Assembly (NCBI GenBank): GCA_936450465.1
Contig: OW388294.1
Span: 74,576,622-74,640,621 of the forward strand
Source: Gibbula magus
Taxonomy: Eukaryota; Mollusca; Gastropoda; Trochida; Trochidae
Direction of reading: 5' to 3'
Length of the DNA: 64,000 nt
Below, in pieces: positions 12,096 through 21,400 of this stretch. Numbering within the stretch: position 1 is the stretch's first letter; each line of letters opens with the position of its first letter. Position numbers and translations under genes: made by a program. Below the pieces are notes generated by a model that did not search any database, was not told the DNA's origin, and saw only the letters and a program-made list of their open reading frames with translations.

Positions 12096-13153
12096 CAATT
12101 GACAATTGACACTTCTATAAACATTGTATTGATATTGTTTAATTGGTTTTTCAAAAGTATTTAATACTGTAAACTTTCTCTAAACAATGCATTGACAACT
12201 TTAGCTGCTATTTATGATCATTAGGTATTGTGTGAGCCTTCTACAAAAATTGTATTGACATGTATTATAAGCTGTTGTAAATCATTAATTAGCTACTGTC
12301 CAACACCTCTACAAACATTTTATGAGTATTCACATAAAAGTATAGTTTACACTGTGATACTTAAAGTACAAACCTCATTTAGTATGCACACATACATGAA
12401 TTGGAGTTTGTAACCATTAACCATGGTTTATGGTTACTGCCAGTACAAAAACCAACATTATTATTGTTTTGTACACAATGCCTGTGTATTGATAAAATCT
12501 TAAATTTATGTGTATCAATTACTAATGTTACAATTGTTTCCTCTTAAAATGGTGGATAATAAATCAGTTTGCAATAAAAAGAATATCCATCGTGCTTTAT
12601 TTATCATATTATTTTTATCACGTGCGTATGTACATTGACATAAATATTATGACTCTTTCTTTATAACTTGCATTAAATCAATAAGTATTCAAACAAATAT
12701 CTTTCATATCGGTCTCAGTGAAAAAGCATAAGTTAATTAGATTTTAATTAACTCCATGTAATACCTTAACCATGGTAATCATGGAGAACCCTTTGGCACT
12801 GCAATACGTACCACTATCAGCATGAAACTGTGACGCTGGTAGTAAGGGGGTTAATCTTACTTACTGTTTCTCAATTCAATTGAAAATCAATTTTAAAAAT
12901 ATTTAAATTTAAAATTTTAGTAATTTTTTTTTTTAATAATGAAAAATTACTACATGAATTTATTAAAACTTACATCAGCGACCTGTCTCTCACCCTCCTG
13001 TGCGTGTGGGCGTGGCATCTTATCGTCGGCATCGACGAAGTCTTCCCTTGCTCCATTCCGTCCGAACAGATATCTGAGCGTAAAGGGTCCAACGAGGAAA
13101 AAGATCGCCCCTCCTATCACATACTTGATTAAAGTCACCGTGTTTCGCCTCAT
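436..13153 (-). CDS. GALNT10: GALNT10-like polypeptide N-acetylgalactosaminyltransferase, 5' part (three coding exons)
   Basis: This family transfers GalNAc from UDP-GalNAc to Ser/Thr in the Golgi, starting mucin-type O-glycosylation. Three exons join in consistent phase: 13153-12974, 1293-1221 and 580-436. Exon 1 encodes a short basic N-terminus (MRR) followed by one hydrophobic segment at about residues 8-30, as expected for a type II Golgi signal anchor. Exons 2 and 3 encode the stem and the start of the catalytic region, with the motifs DWHDYKAI, GPGEQG, NGFNAYASDKISL and DIRHP. From memory these fit GALNT10 better than other family members. The catalytic DXH and ricin-like lectin exons would lie left of position 1, so the gene is cut by the window edge. 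It is divergent to CEP135. The family call is firm and the paralogue call is good but not proven. Confidence 0.85.
1221..1293 (-). CDS. GALNT10: GALNT10-like coding exon 2
   Basis: This exon has 73 nt (24 codons plus one base), between acceptor cttccag and donor AAAAG|gtggga on the minus strand. It encodes LIDGELKKIDWHDYKAIA and the residues that follow. The DWHD..AI motif sits just before the GPGEQG motif in GALNT10-type enzymes. The exon is too short to appear as a long open frame and was found by phase matching to exon 3. Confidence 0.8.
1363..1606 (-). mobile_element. tRNA-derived SINE (family 2, copy 1)
   Basis: The minus strand begins GGAGCACGGTGGTGTAGTGG with tRNA-like A and B boxes (GGTTTGAATCC). 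The body contains ACATTGCACTCAGTTCACCC and ATGGGTACCTGGACATGGGA, and an AT-rich tail follows. The same body motifs occur in the plus-strand copy at 39506. The central block resembles what I recall of the Meta-domain of metazoan SINEs, but that was not checked. Confidence 0.75.
1787..1963. mobile_element. Tigger/pogo-like MITE, copy 1
   Basis: This 177-bp element is flanked by TA dinucleotides. Its imperfect inverted ends read CAGTCAGGCCTCGATAATCC and GGATTATCGCAGGTTGACTG, and it has no coding capacity. TA target duplication and CAGT-type ends with internal GATAATCCGAA motifs are typical of pogo/Tigger derivatives. A related copy lies at 24730. Confidence 0.75.
2235..2790. repeat. Diverged ~304-bp tandem duplication with TGACCTTGACCTTTGAC blocks
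   Basis: Two diverged copies start with gttgtgacc..gctgtg..ccttgacc near 2240 and 2544, and a partial third block lies near 2694. Each contains TGACCTTGACC or GGCCTTGACC, which equal direct repeats of nuclear-receptor half sites. It lies in GALNT10 intron 1 and has no coding frame. Confidence 0.65.
2916..3220 (+). mobile_element. tRNA-derived SINE (family 1, copy A) with 11-bp TSD
   Basis: The tRNA-like head has an A box at tagcgcagtgg and B box GGTTCGAATCC. It is followed by a ~230-bp unique body and a tail of CTCAC/ACTC units. The flanks cattaggtaga at 2905-2915 and 3221-3231 are a perfect target-site duplication. Other family members lie at 3491, 10249, 10365, 32003 and 32709. Confidence 0.88.
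3491..3789 (-). mobile_element. tRNA-derived SINE (family 1, copy B) with 15-bp TSD
   Basis: This is the same family as copy A in opposite orientation. The B box is at the right-hand end (gggattcgaacc on the plus strand) and the GTGAG-repeat tail is at the left. The flanks agtttattactgtaa at 3476-3490 and 3790-3804 are an exact target-site duplication, so insertion is recent relative to decay. Confidence 0.88.
3805..7670. other. GALNT10 intron 1, no gene recognised
   Basis: This is AT-rich sequence with many stops in all frames. A 27-bp near-duplicate containing ttatacttgaagtatga occurs around 5970-6025. A fragment resembling a repeat 3' end (gtttaacggtgcttcggtag, 6807-6840) is present. Nothing else was recognised. 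Confidence 0.6.
7671..8999. repeat. 22-bp minisatellite array (~60 copies) with 308-bp higher-order period
   Basis: The unit is gatctacccacatgctgt plus aaaa (22 bp), with recurring variants (ccctcatg, ctct for ctgt, ggtctaccaac, gatccacccacattctg). Variant strings recur exactly 308 bp apart, which is 14 units: catgctct at 7793 and 8101, ggtctaccaac at 7849 and 8157, gatccaccc at 7871 and 8179. This shows multi-unit duplication. It lies in GALNT10 intron 1. Confidence 0.95.
9000..10114. other. GALNT10 intron 1, no gene recognised
   Basis: This is very AT-rich sequence without long frames, tRNA-like boxes or clear repeats. Confidence 0.6.
10115..10330 (-). mobile_element. SINE family 1 3'-end fragment (copy C) with expanded TGAGG/TTAGG tail
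   Basis: Positions 10122-10170 are (TGAGG)n and 10171-10246 are (TTAGG)n. They run straight into tttaacactgctttcaagag, the complement of the family 1 SINE 3' end. Copy A has ccctaac followed by ctcac units at the same place, so both pentamers can be explained as expansion of the SINE tail. Confidence 0.8.
10365..10565 (-). mobile_element. SINE family 1, copy D (diverged)
   Basis: This is a minus-strand body of the family 1 SINE (complement of atcacgactgctagtattac, then gtgtagcattgcaccc). It lacks a clean tRNA-like head. It lies next to copy C in the same orientation. Confidence 0.7.
10620..10700 (+). repeat. tRNA-like head, weak
   Basis: The plus strand shows an A-box-like segment (taatggtttgtgtg) and a B-box-like ggaatcgaatcc at tRNA spacing. 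It may be a decayed SINE head. The call is uncertain. Confidence 0.3.
10701..12973. other. GALNT10 intron 1, no gene recognised; (TA)n microsatellite at 12061-12092
   Basis: This is AT-rich sequence with an almost pure (TA)n run at 12061-12092 and no supportable frame. Short phrases such as acattgt..tagta recur between 11750 and 12320, suggesting weak degenerate repetition. Confidence 0.55.
12974..13153 (-). CDS. GALNT10: GALNT10-like coding exon 1 (cytoplasmic tail, signal anchor, stem start)
   Basis: This exon encodes 60 codons and ends in phase 0 at a consensus donor (GAT|gtaagt, read on the minus strand). The start ATG at 13153 is the first in the frame. The hydrophobic run YVIGGAIFFLVGPF is the membrane anchor. 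The following segment is polar and acidic/basic (REDFVDADDK), as expected for a Golgi stem. Confidence 0.8.
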
Positions 13154-13620
13154 GGTTAAACAGGAGCACTTTCAGATGTTTTAAACACCGGGATAAAGTG
13201 GACACCGGTTCCACGTATTATCACTTCAGATCGGCACGGATTTGTTGTGGGGTGACGGATTTCGCTGCAGGAAAGACAAAACAATCCTGTCCTCATGTAG
13301 TTGGATAACCCGGTGCAATGGCAATTTAGTTACCCGTAAAATTCTATCTGTTGTGGCACCGTGTAAAGAGTGAAAATGTTCTTATTGGTAGATTAGACAC
13401 TATCTGACAAACTTTTTTCTTTACAACACGTTTGCAAGGTGCACGCCATATTGTTTACTCTCAGCGCCTCGCTTTCAGACAGATCAAGGGAGAACTCGTT
13501 TTGATCGTGCCGCCGTTGTCTTCGTTGGGGGTCGTCTCGCTAAGCGTTCCGGCGATTTCAGCCGATTGTCAATTGATCGCATTTCTACATGTAGCACCGG
13601 CTAAGTAATCCTCGATGGAA
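13154..13620 (-). promoter_or_regulatory. Candidate GALNT10 5' UTR/promoter region
   Basis: The sequence upstream of the GALNT10 start is more GC- and CpG-rich than its surroundings (notably 13480-13600) and contains gccatattg, a weak YY1-like motif, near 13449. No TATA box was placed confidently. Confidence 0.3.
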
Positions 13621-14129
13621 CATCGGATCGATTAAATGAAATACAAATGTATATATACTGGACACAAATAATTAGGGATATGTGTTTATTTCTATATTAT
13701 AAATAATGATTTGGTTATTCAGTTACATACTAATTAAATATCAATCATAAACACCATTTCTTCTTTGGAATAGTTCCAACATTGCGCATTGGCAGGTTCC
13801 AGCTCCCTGAACATTGTCCAGATTTCGATTTTAAATATAAACTTTTACACCTCTATATATTCAGTTTACTGAACCGATCAGCATTAAACGGGAGATTTCA
13901 GAAACAGTGAGTATTTCTCGATACAATAACATAATCGATAACGTTTGGCATATGTGACTCCAACAACAGTGTTAAGTTTCATTCCGTTAATGGCTTTATA
14001 GTAAAATGCATACATAGAAGCACTCTTGACTTTTAAATTTTACTTTTGACCACGAAGAATGACAGACAAGTAAGATAAGTTGTTTATCCAGAAAAGTGTT
14101 CTTCATTCTTCATCATCTCAACCTAAACA

Positions 14130-14605
14130 GTAGAATACATATGGTTGAGTTTGAATTTAAACAAGATTTGTAATAATTTTTCTGTTTTAAAGTCGAAGAT
14201 ATTTAAGAACTTACGTTCAATTTTCTCATTACAAAGTAATGACAACGTTTTATAAACTGTGATAAAGCATGCATGCATGAATTATTAAACGTATTTAAGC
14301 GCATGTGTTTGGATAAGTTTAAATTTTAAACAAACTAATTTGTAATATTTGGTTTTAAAGTGTTCCCACATACTTGAAGGTATTTAATGAACTTACGTTC
14401 AGTTATCTTATTATTAAGTAATACCAACCTCTATAAACTATGATTAAACATACATCCATAAACAAAAGAACATTGCGTAACATTTTTTAATTTGTTTGAA
14501 TTTAAAAAGTTGTTATAATTATTTTCTTTGAAAGTGTACCCAAATACACCGAATATTTTATGAACTTACGTTCAATTCCTTCATTACGAAGTAATAACAA
14601 CGTTT
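14130..14605. repeat. Diverged ~173-182 bp tandem repeats, about 2.6 copies
   Basis: The landmark gaacttacgttc recurs at 14207, 14389 and 14562. It is preceded each time by a tttaaa..agtg region and followed by tta..aagtaat. The last copy is interrupted near 14605, where the next inverted-repeat structure starts. Confidence 0.75.
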
Positions 14606-14887
14606 ATCCTACCTCATGTAAGAATGTCGATCTATGATTGGTCCACGTGACCCTGAACAAATAACCATATTCACCCTCACCCAGGTGGATAAATGTCACC
14701 GAGGGTGATAAAAACCTTATACCCCGCTACCGAAATAAAGCGTGCGTCCACGTCAGTCAGTCCATGTCACGTGATACAGATTATTTTGACTCTGACCCAG
14801 ATTTGTTGCTTCTTTGAATAAACGATGTTCGAGCATTTCTGTTTGTTTTTAATAATATTTTGAGACATTCGGTAGGATAAAAACGTT
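14599..14887. mobile_element. Candidate MITE-like segment with ~15-bp inverted ends
   Basis: aacgtttatcctacc at 14599-14613 is matched, apart from a 2-bp length difference, by the complement of ggtaggataaaaacgtt at 14871-14887. The enclosed ~290 bp has no coding frame and includes two CACGTG motifs. The right end overlaps the start of the perfect palindrome at 14885. Confidence 0.45.
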
Positions 14888-15023
14888 ATAACATTCAGTG
14901 GAGGTTTACATCGTGAATTATAAGACCCGCATTATTTTTTATTCTACTCGCCTCCGGCTCGTAGAATAAAAAATAATGCGGGTCTTATAATTCACGATGT
15001 AAACCTCCACTGAATGTTATAAC
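14885..15023. repeat. Perfect 63-bp inverted repeat with 13-bp spacer
   Basis: The arms 14885-14947 and 14961-15023 are exact reverse complements with no mismatch, separated by tcgcctccggctc. It can extrude as a cruciform or fold as a 63-bp hairpin. It lies between GALNT10 and CEP135 and contains no coding frame. Confidence 0.97.
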
Positions 15024-17299
15024 TTATATTATATACTGTGAATTTATTTTTTATAAACAATTAAATGTATTTAATATGTTGCCACTATGCTTATGTAGGA
15101 TCAGGAACGCGCACCTGCCGGAAGGGATCAGCCATGTTACAGGTGAAGGATTTATAACATTGCAGTGAACTAGCCGTGACTTTCAACACCTGTTAGTTAT
15201 GCCATAAAGTGTCCACTGTACAAGACGCTAACAAGGGTGCAGGGATCAATGTGATTGATCAGCATTGTCAGGACGAAATTGATCGTCTCATACATCACAA
15301 TTGAATGTATGATTTCCAGTGTGCGCAAATTGTTTGTTAGATTAAATAGCTATACTCATATACATATCACAGTATAAATTAATTGGAATGTATTCGTGGT
15401 TTTGGTACATATGAAAATACAACTCTTGGTGAATTAAGAAATCATTTCTGATTTTTGTAGAGCTATGCAGTATAAAAAAACTTTAGAATTTGGGGAATTG
15501 ATTAATTCTAAATCACCAATCCTTTATGTACGACGAAGATATTCGAAGTTGTAATATTAACTTTGCCTTTGAATAAATAATGTGAAACCGTACACAACGG
15601 CTAGACTACAAGGTTTACTCTCTGGAAAGACACTTTCTAAGAAAATGTCAAAATTTGAAAAATAATATGAAAAGGATTATCTAATATGTCTATGTCATAA
15701 TGTAATACTTTGGCGTTTATATACTACATGTATAAGGAACTGCATACCAATACTCACATATTCACATGCAAAATAAACGCCCCCACATTTTCAAAAGAGT
15801 ATGAAATGAAACATTGCTGTCGGAGAAAGTAGATTTTAAATGTATTTCATAGACACATGTTTTGTAGAAAAGCACTCACAATTTCATACACCAGAGTATG
15901 GTACCTTTATTGTTATGTCTGTTCAAATATACTTGGGGTACTAAAATCGCTTTTTTCAAGTTGTGTGTTTGGCCACAATATTTGGTATAAAAGTTTAACA
16001 AAATTAAAAAAACAGACATTTAATGAATATAAGATGTCGTCGACCTAAATAACTTTCTTGGATTAAAATCTGGTGATTCATCATTACTGCAGGACGCCAC
16101 AAAACAAGCCAAAATTCGCTTTTCGACGCACCTATCTCGTCTAGTCCAAAACGACGATCTCTTAAAACGCGTGTTTCTCAGAAATATGAACAGATAATGT
16201 TTTGAAAATTCGTATTTAGTAAAGTTAGGTTCTGAAGACACGGAGTAATGATGTTTAAGTCGTATTTATCGCCCGTGGATAGACATATCTGGTATTTTAT
16301 AAAGGGACATTTCTTTTGCACGTGAGTTTACTTTAGTTTGCCTCCTCACAAACATTTAAAGGAGTTTTCCCAAGTCATATTGTGAATTGTTTCAGTTCTA
16401 ATGAATATTAACGACAACTCCGAATTAATTCAATATTAATTTAAAATGGAAACTTCAGTCCCTATATTTTAGGGACTTTGATAATGATTTATTACTTACA
16501 TAAGAACCGTTCAACCTGCCTTCAAAGTTATATTTTACGAGCGCTTCATTGGCATTTTCTGTTCAGTTAGTAAATAAAATGATACAAGTGTAGCTGGCAG
16601 TGAAAGCGTTATGATTACGACGAAAGCGGAATATTTGTGATTTTTGCAACAGAAAATAAAAGCAAAGTGGAGAACCTGTTATATCAATAAATCCACATGT
16701 CCACGAAACATTGTACACGCGTGTATCTTGCAAGATTCATTGATCACAACTAAATGTTTGTATGTTGACAAATAATGACATATTGTTGTTTAAATAAATA
16801 CTAAGCATATTACGATCTGCCAATACTTCTTCCCATTGACAGAGGTACGGCTAGTGAACTAACTGCAAACTGAACATTGAATAACTGTAACAGTTCAATG
16901 AAGTGCTTGCCAACTTTACACAGTTTTTATTAACCCGCTTATCCCATTCATTTCCATTGAATTGGTTATTCATATTGGTATGTTCTGATAGTAAAATTTT
17001 CATGAAATTGTCTAATATGTTCTAAATAGGTACTAATCTTGATGTATGTTATGAAAATCGTGTGTCTGATATAAGGCGACGTTTTTCGTATATAATTTCA
17101 GTCTGTTTTTTCCTTACTTTTTGCCACACTAAGTTAATTATATACATATTTTAAAAACTAGTTAAAAACTTCTTAAAAATAATGTTTCGATTCATGTATT
17201 CAAACAGCATTTTTAAGAAATATGCCTTAACAGATTTGGAAAAAGAGACGAGCATAGAACGAGATTTTATGAACGTTTCGAAATACAACTTGACGGTCC
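15024..17299. other. Intergenic, no gene recognised
   Basis: This is AT-rich sequence. The longest frames (61-73 codons, e.g. around 15857 and 16241) are short, lack recognisable motifs and have no supporting splice context. Confidence 0.55.
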
Positions 17300-17475
17300 C
17301 TTAGGAAGGGAGATAACTCTAAATTTCAGTTGTCAAGCTTGCGCCATTTTCAAAATGTTCCGGTGCTTGTTGTGACATGCATTCGACCCATGTCAAGTAG
17401 CTAAATATATCAAAGCACATTGAAAACATCAACAACTTGGATAAAACTCTCTGTTCGCAGAGGTATGATATTATT
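17300..17475 (+). promoter_or_regulatory. Candidate CEP135 promoter / 5' non-coding exon
   Basis: A YY1-like motif (gcgccatttt, 17341-17350) lies ahead of a possible non-coding exon ending TTCGCAGAG|gtatga at 17462. A matching acceptor lies at 18141, 16 bp before the CEP135 ATG. YY1 motifs are typical near transcription starts of housekeeping genes. This is inference from motif and splice-site geometry only. Confidence 0.3.
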
Positions 17476-18156
17476 GTCAAATGTGATCAGTCACCATATA
17501 TCATAATATTATGACTGAGATCGTCTGAACTGTTCTTTTCGTTGTCAAATCAAAACAATGTTATTGTTTTGGTGAATCCAAAAATGTCATTGGCCTTACA
17601 TCAAACCCGAAATACTTTCTATTCCAAATTCTTGCATATGTACATCCTTGAACAATCATATCATTATTGATCAGAATTTGATACTGATATAGAAGCAATT
17701 CGAGATAAAGTAGAGGTTTGTTTTTGTATTTATTAGGCTAGAATGAAAGGCATATCATAATGTTCTAATGATTGAATTGTATCAATAAATGTAACCTATT
17801 ACCTTATGATTATGTCACCCTGATCCTACTAACGTAACGATTAACAAAGTAGCCTGCCCAAATTAGCAACACGGGCTGATATTCCTGATAATTATACATC
17901 CTAAGTAAAGAAACTTGGTCCTCTGACAGCTATCTACATGGTACATATTTATATCTAGTTTTTAACTTAGGACGTTTTACTATCAGCAATGCAAGCCCCT
18001 TTGATTAGCAAAAGTAGGCCCTACCACGATTGGACCTTATTTCCGATAAATAAACTTATTGGTCACAGTGGCAAATCCAGAGCGTTTAAGTGTGCGGAGA
18101 CGAAGTAAACTTAACTAAATTATTGTTTATTATAATATCAGGTGGGAGGAAACAAG

Positions 18157-18475
18157 ATGGCCACCACCACTGCTTCTGGTCAGGCTCAGCAGAAATTCAC
18201 AAATCTAAGGAGAAGATTGGACCAGCTCGGATATCGGCAGTCCCTGGGGATAGAATCTCTCCCTCTTGTGGAGAAATTATTTGCTGATCTGATTCACACA
18301 ACTGAAAGCTTGAAGAATGCCAAACAAGAAATCGGTAAAAAGTTAAAAGAGACGAATGAAGATGAGTCTGCAGTGGAACCCTACAAAATCGACAACGCCA
18401 AACTCGTGCGAGAAAACAACGAGATTCATCTTCAACTTGTCAAACAGAAGGAAGAGTCAGACGCTGTTGTAAGAG
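18157..18475 (+). CDS. CEP135: CEP135 coding exon 1
   Basis: This exon encodes residues 1-106, the conserved N-terminal microtubule-binding region (LDQLGYRQSLGIESLPLVEK and following). It ends AGAG|gtgaga in phase 1. A splice acceptor (atatcag|GTGGG) at 18141, just upstream of the ATG, suggests a separate 5' non-coding exon. Confidence 0.93.
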
Positions 18476-21400
18476 GTGAGAGAGAAATGAGATGTCATTG
18501 ATATATCGCTCCTGAAATAATCAAGTATTTGCCAAGACATGGATATGCTCAAATACTTTTAATACGATAATTACTTTGAAAACACATATTGTTCCAGAAA
18601 ATCTGAAGACAAAAGTACAGTTATATAGAGAATCTCACCCAAGTGTCTTCTGATATCAAATATGTCAACATGAGTTGATGAAAGGTACAATTATCCATGG
18701 TTTGCTGAGGATATTTTACTTTTATCATCGACAGTTGTGATATCAGAAGACACAAAGGTGAGATTATGTTTACCAGTATCATCCATATTCATTCTTCATT
18801 ACTTTTAATGAAAAATGTTCATCTCTGGACATAGCATTGCCATTCAACTTCCAGTGTAGTGATGTCATAAGACAGTGACATCATCATGTTTCTGTCGTAA
18901 TAGTATTATGATGTCATCAAGTTTTAGACGTCATAGCTTTGTGAGTCATTACTTGATGATGTAAAAAGCATTATGATGTTCTTTGGTTGATGGTAAACGT
19001 TTGGTTTGGTGTTTTCCTGAGGTAATTTGCAATAGTCAGCTACTTCATGGCTCATGAAAAACATTCTGGAGTAGTAAGACGTACATACTGCTTATCTAAG
19101 GATAATCATGCTCGTCTTGGTCTAGTTCCCTAACGCTGGCCTATGCTTCACTGTTACAGAGGTTTACCAGTGAAGTCATGGCAAGCATTACATCATCTAA
19201 TCGTAGAAGTAGAACTACTTGAATTTTAAAAATATGACCCTGTAAATTTGGCTAGCTGGAGTTGAGTGTGTAGGTCTTGAAATGATTAATTGTTTGGTAA
19301 TGATTGGATAATGTGATTGATAAGTTGCTTCCATGCCTAAACTGAAGAGCAAGAGGCAAATGAGTTTGAATATCACTTTGAAACGTTATCTGCAATAGAG
19401 AAAAAATTACAGGTGCAATTTAATTCATGCACCTTGTTAACTCTAGCAGATGTTCATAGGTTATGCACATATGGAGGCTTTTTTTCTTCAGCTATATGAG
19501 CTGCCATGATGTATTAAACTCAAGTTACTATACCTCCATACCTCTGAAATGCAACTGCCTAAATGACTCAGTTATCTCCCTTTACATAGCAATCATTCCT
19601 GTTTGTTGAAGTTTTATAAGGAGTGACTCAAGATTGGAATTGAAAAGTTTAAGCAAAGCCGTATTTGGATAAGCTTTTAGGTTGTTTACCAATCCACTTC
19701 TTCAAAAGAAATAAATATGTTTCAAACCAAATGTTTAATGATGAATGAACATACTATTGCGATGTCAGTAGACAAGTATGACTGACTATTGCAATAGGCC
19801 ATTGCAATGCATCAGTTTGTGTTTTCATTTTCTTAATTGTTCATCTAAGTAAGTACAAAGCTGACAATCCTGGTCTATCAGTATAAATCCTTACACCCCA
19901 AGTTGTGACTATGTCTTGCTCTTTGCCTGCTGAATGAAGGCCTGTCAGACCATTCCTGTGTGGCTGTTTTTCAGCAGCCATACTTCGTTTGACGGTTTCA
20001 AAGGGAATAATCCAAATTACTCAGAACCTCAAATGATAATGCACAAGCAGCAGGTAAAGAAAATAATTATTTTTGACAGTCTGAATAGAATTTCCTCCCT
20101 GATGTAATTAATTTGTTCAGAGAGGAACTTCTGTTCAGACTGTCAGTAATTAAATAATTGTTCTGTCCCTATGTAGAGCTGAAGGCGTCTCTGCGGAAGC
20201 TGGAACACGAGAATGCGGACCTGAAGTTCCTGAACAACCAGTACGTGCACAAGGTGCGGCAGCTGGAGAAGGACGCCAAGGAGAAGGCCGAGAGGATCCT
20301 CAGTCTGCAGGAGAAGAATTTCCACGCCGTCGTTCAGACTCCAGGTACTCCTCACACCTTAACTTACCTTCATGTCAATATTCTAATTTCATTTGTTAAT
20401 GACGATTTGCCATCCTGAGATGTATGTAACTGGAAAAAATATTACACGCTGCCATGGTAAGCATGAGACTCCCCGTCATAGAAATAGCATTGGTTTTCTC
20501 TCTGTGAAATACTGCAATTTGATTAAACTTCAAGAGGGATAGTTAGGTTGTGAATGGGTGTGATAGTGATGCTATGTGACAGATTGCTGGATCAGTCTTC
20601 AAAACAAGAAATTCTAGACACATGTCTCACTGGTGAAATTAACTTACTGACTATTGAAATTTATTTTTCATGGGAATATACCCCTAATACTTCTTAAATG
20701 AAAGGAAGTTAAATCTCAAATATATCGTATCTCTCATTGGTTGCATTTTTAACATAAATTTTGAGGTTCAAATAAGTTCATCTTAAAAATCAACAGATGG
20801 TCACAAGCAAGAGAGATGAATTGTCCTTTCCACCATTCTATCTATTCCAAGACAATGTCTAGTCAAAGAACCGAATCAGGAAACTGTATGTCACTTCATC
20901 TCATTCTATCGAATCACAGGAGGGCGCAAGAAGAGCATCCCGTTCCGACGTCAGAGAATGGAGATTGACACAACAGTGCCCTCTGGTGACAGTTTCGGGT
21001 TCAACATCCCCCCACCAGACGACCCATATGTCGCCGACCTCCTACAGGTTGCAGACACACGTATCGCGAACCTCGAGTCAGATATTGTAACTCTTCAAGA
21101 TGAGAAGGAAATAATGGACAGGAAGATCAAACAGTTCCGGCAACAGGTCAGTTCACTTTGTGTTATGTACATTTGTACATGTATAGAGAATATCATATGA
21201 GTGTCCATGTCATACAATGTTATCAACATGAGTGCCTCAATATTAGTGTTTCCAGAGCCAGAGCGATATACTGGTATTCAGGCACAAGTGTTGTAAATAT
21301 AGTATGACATAGACATAATATTCTTTTTATTACCAAAGTCATGAAATTATTGAAAATACGCTAAAATCCTCTTTCATCTTTAGGCTGGCGACCCGTCGTC

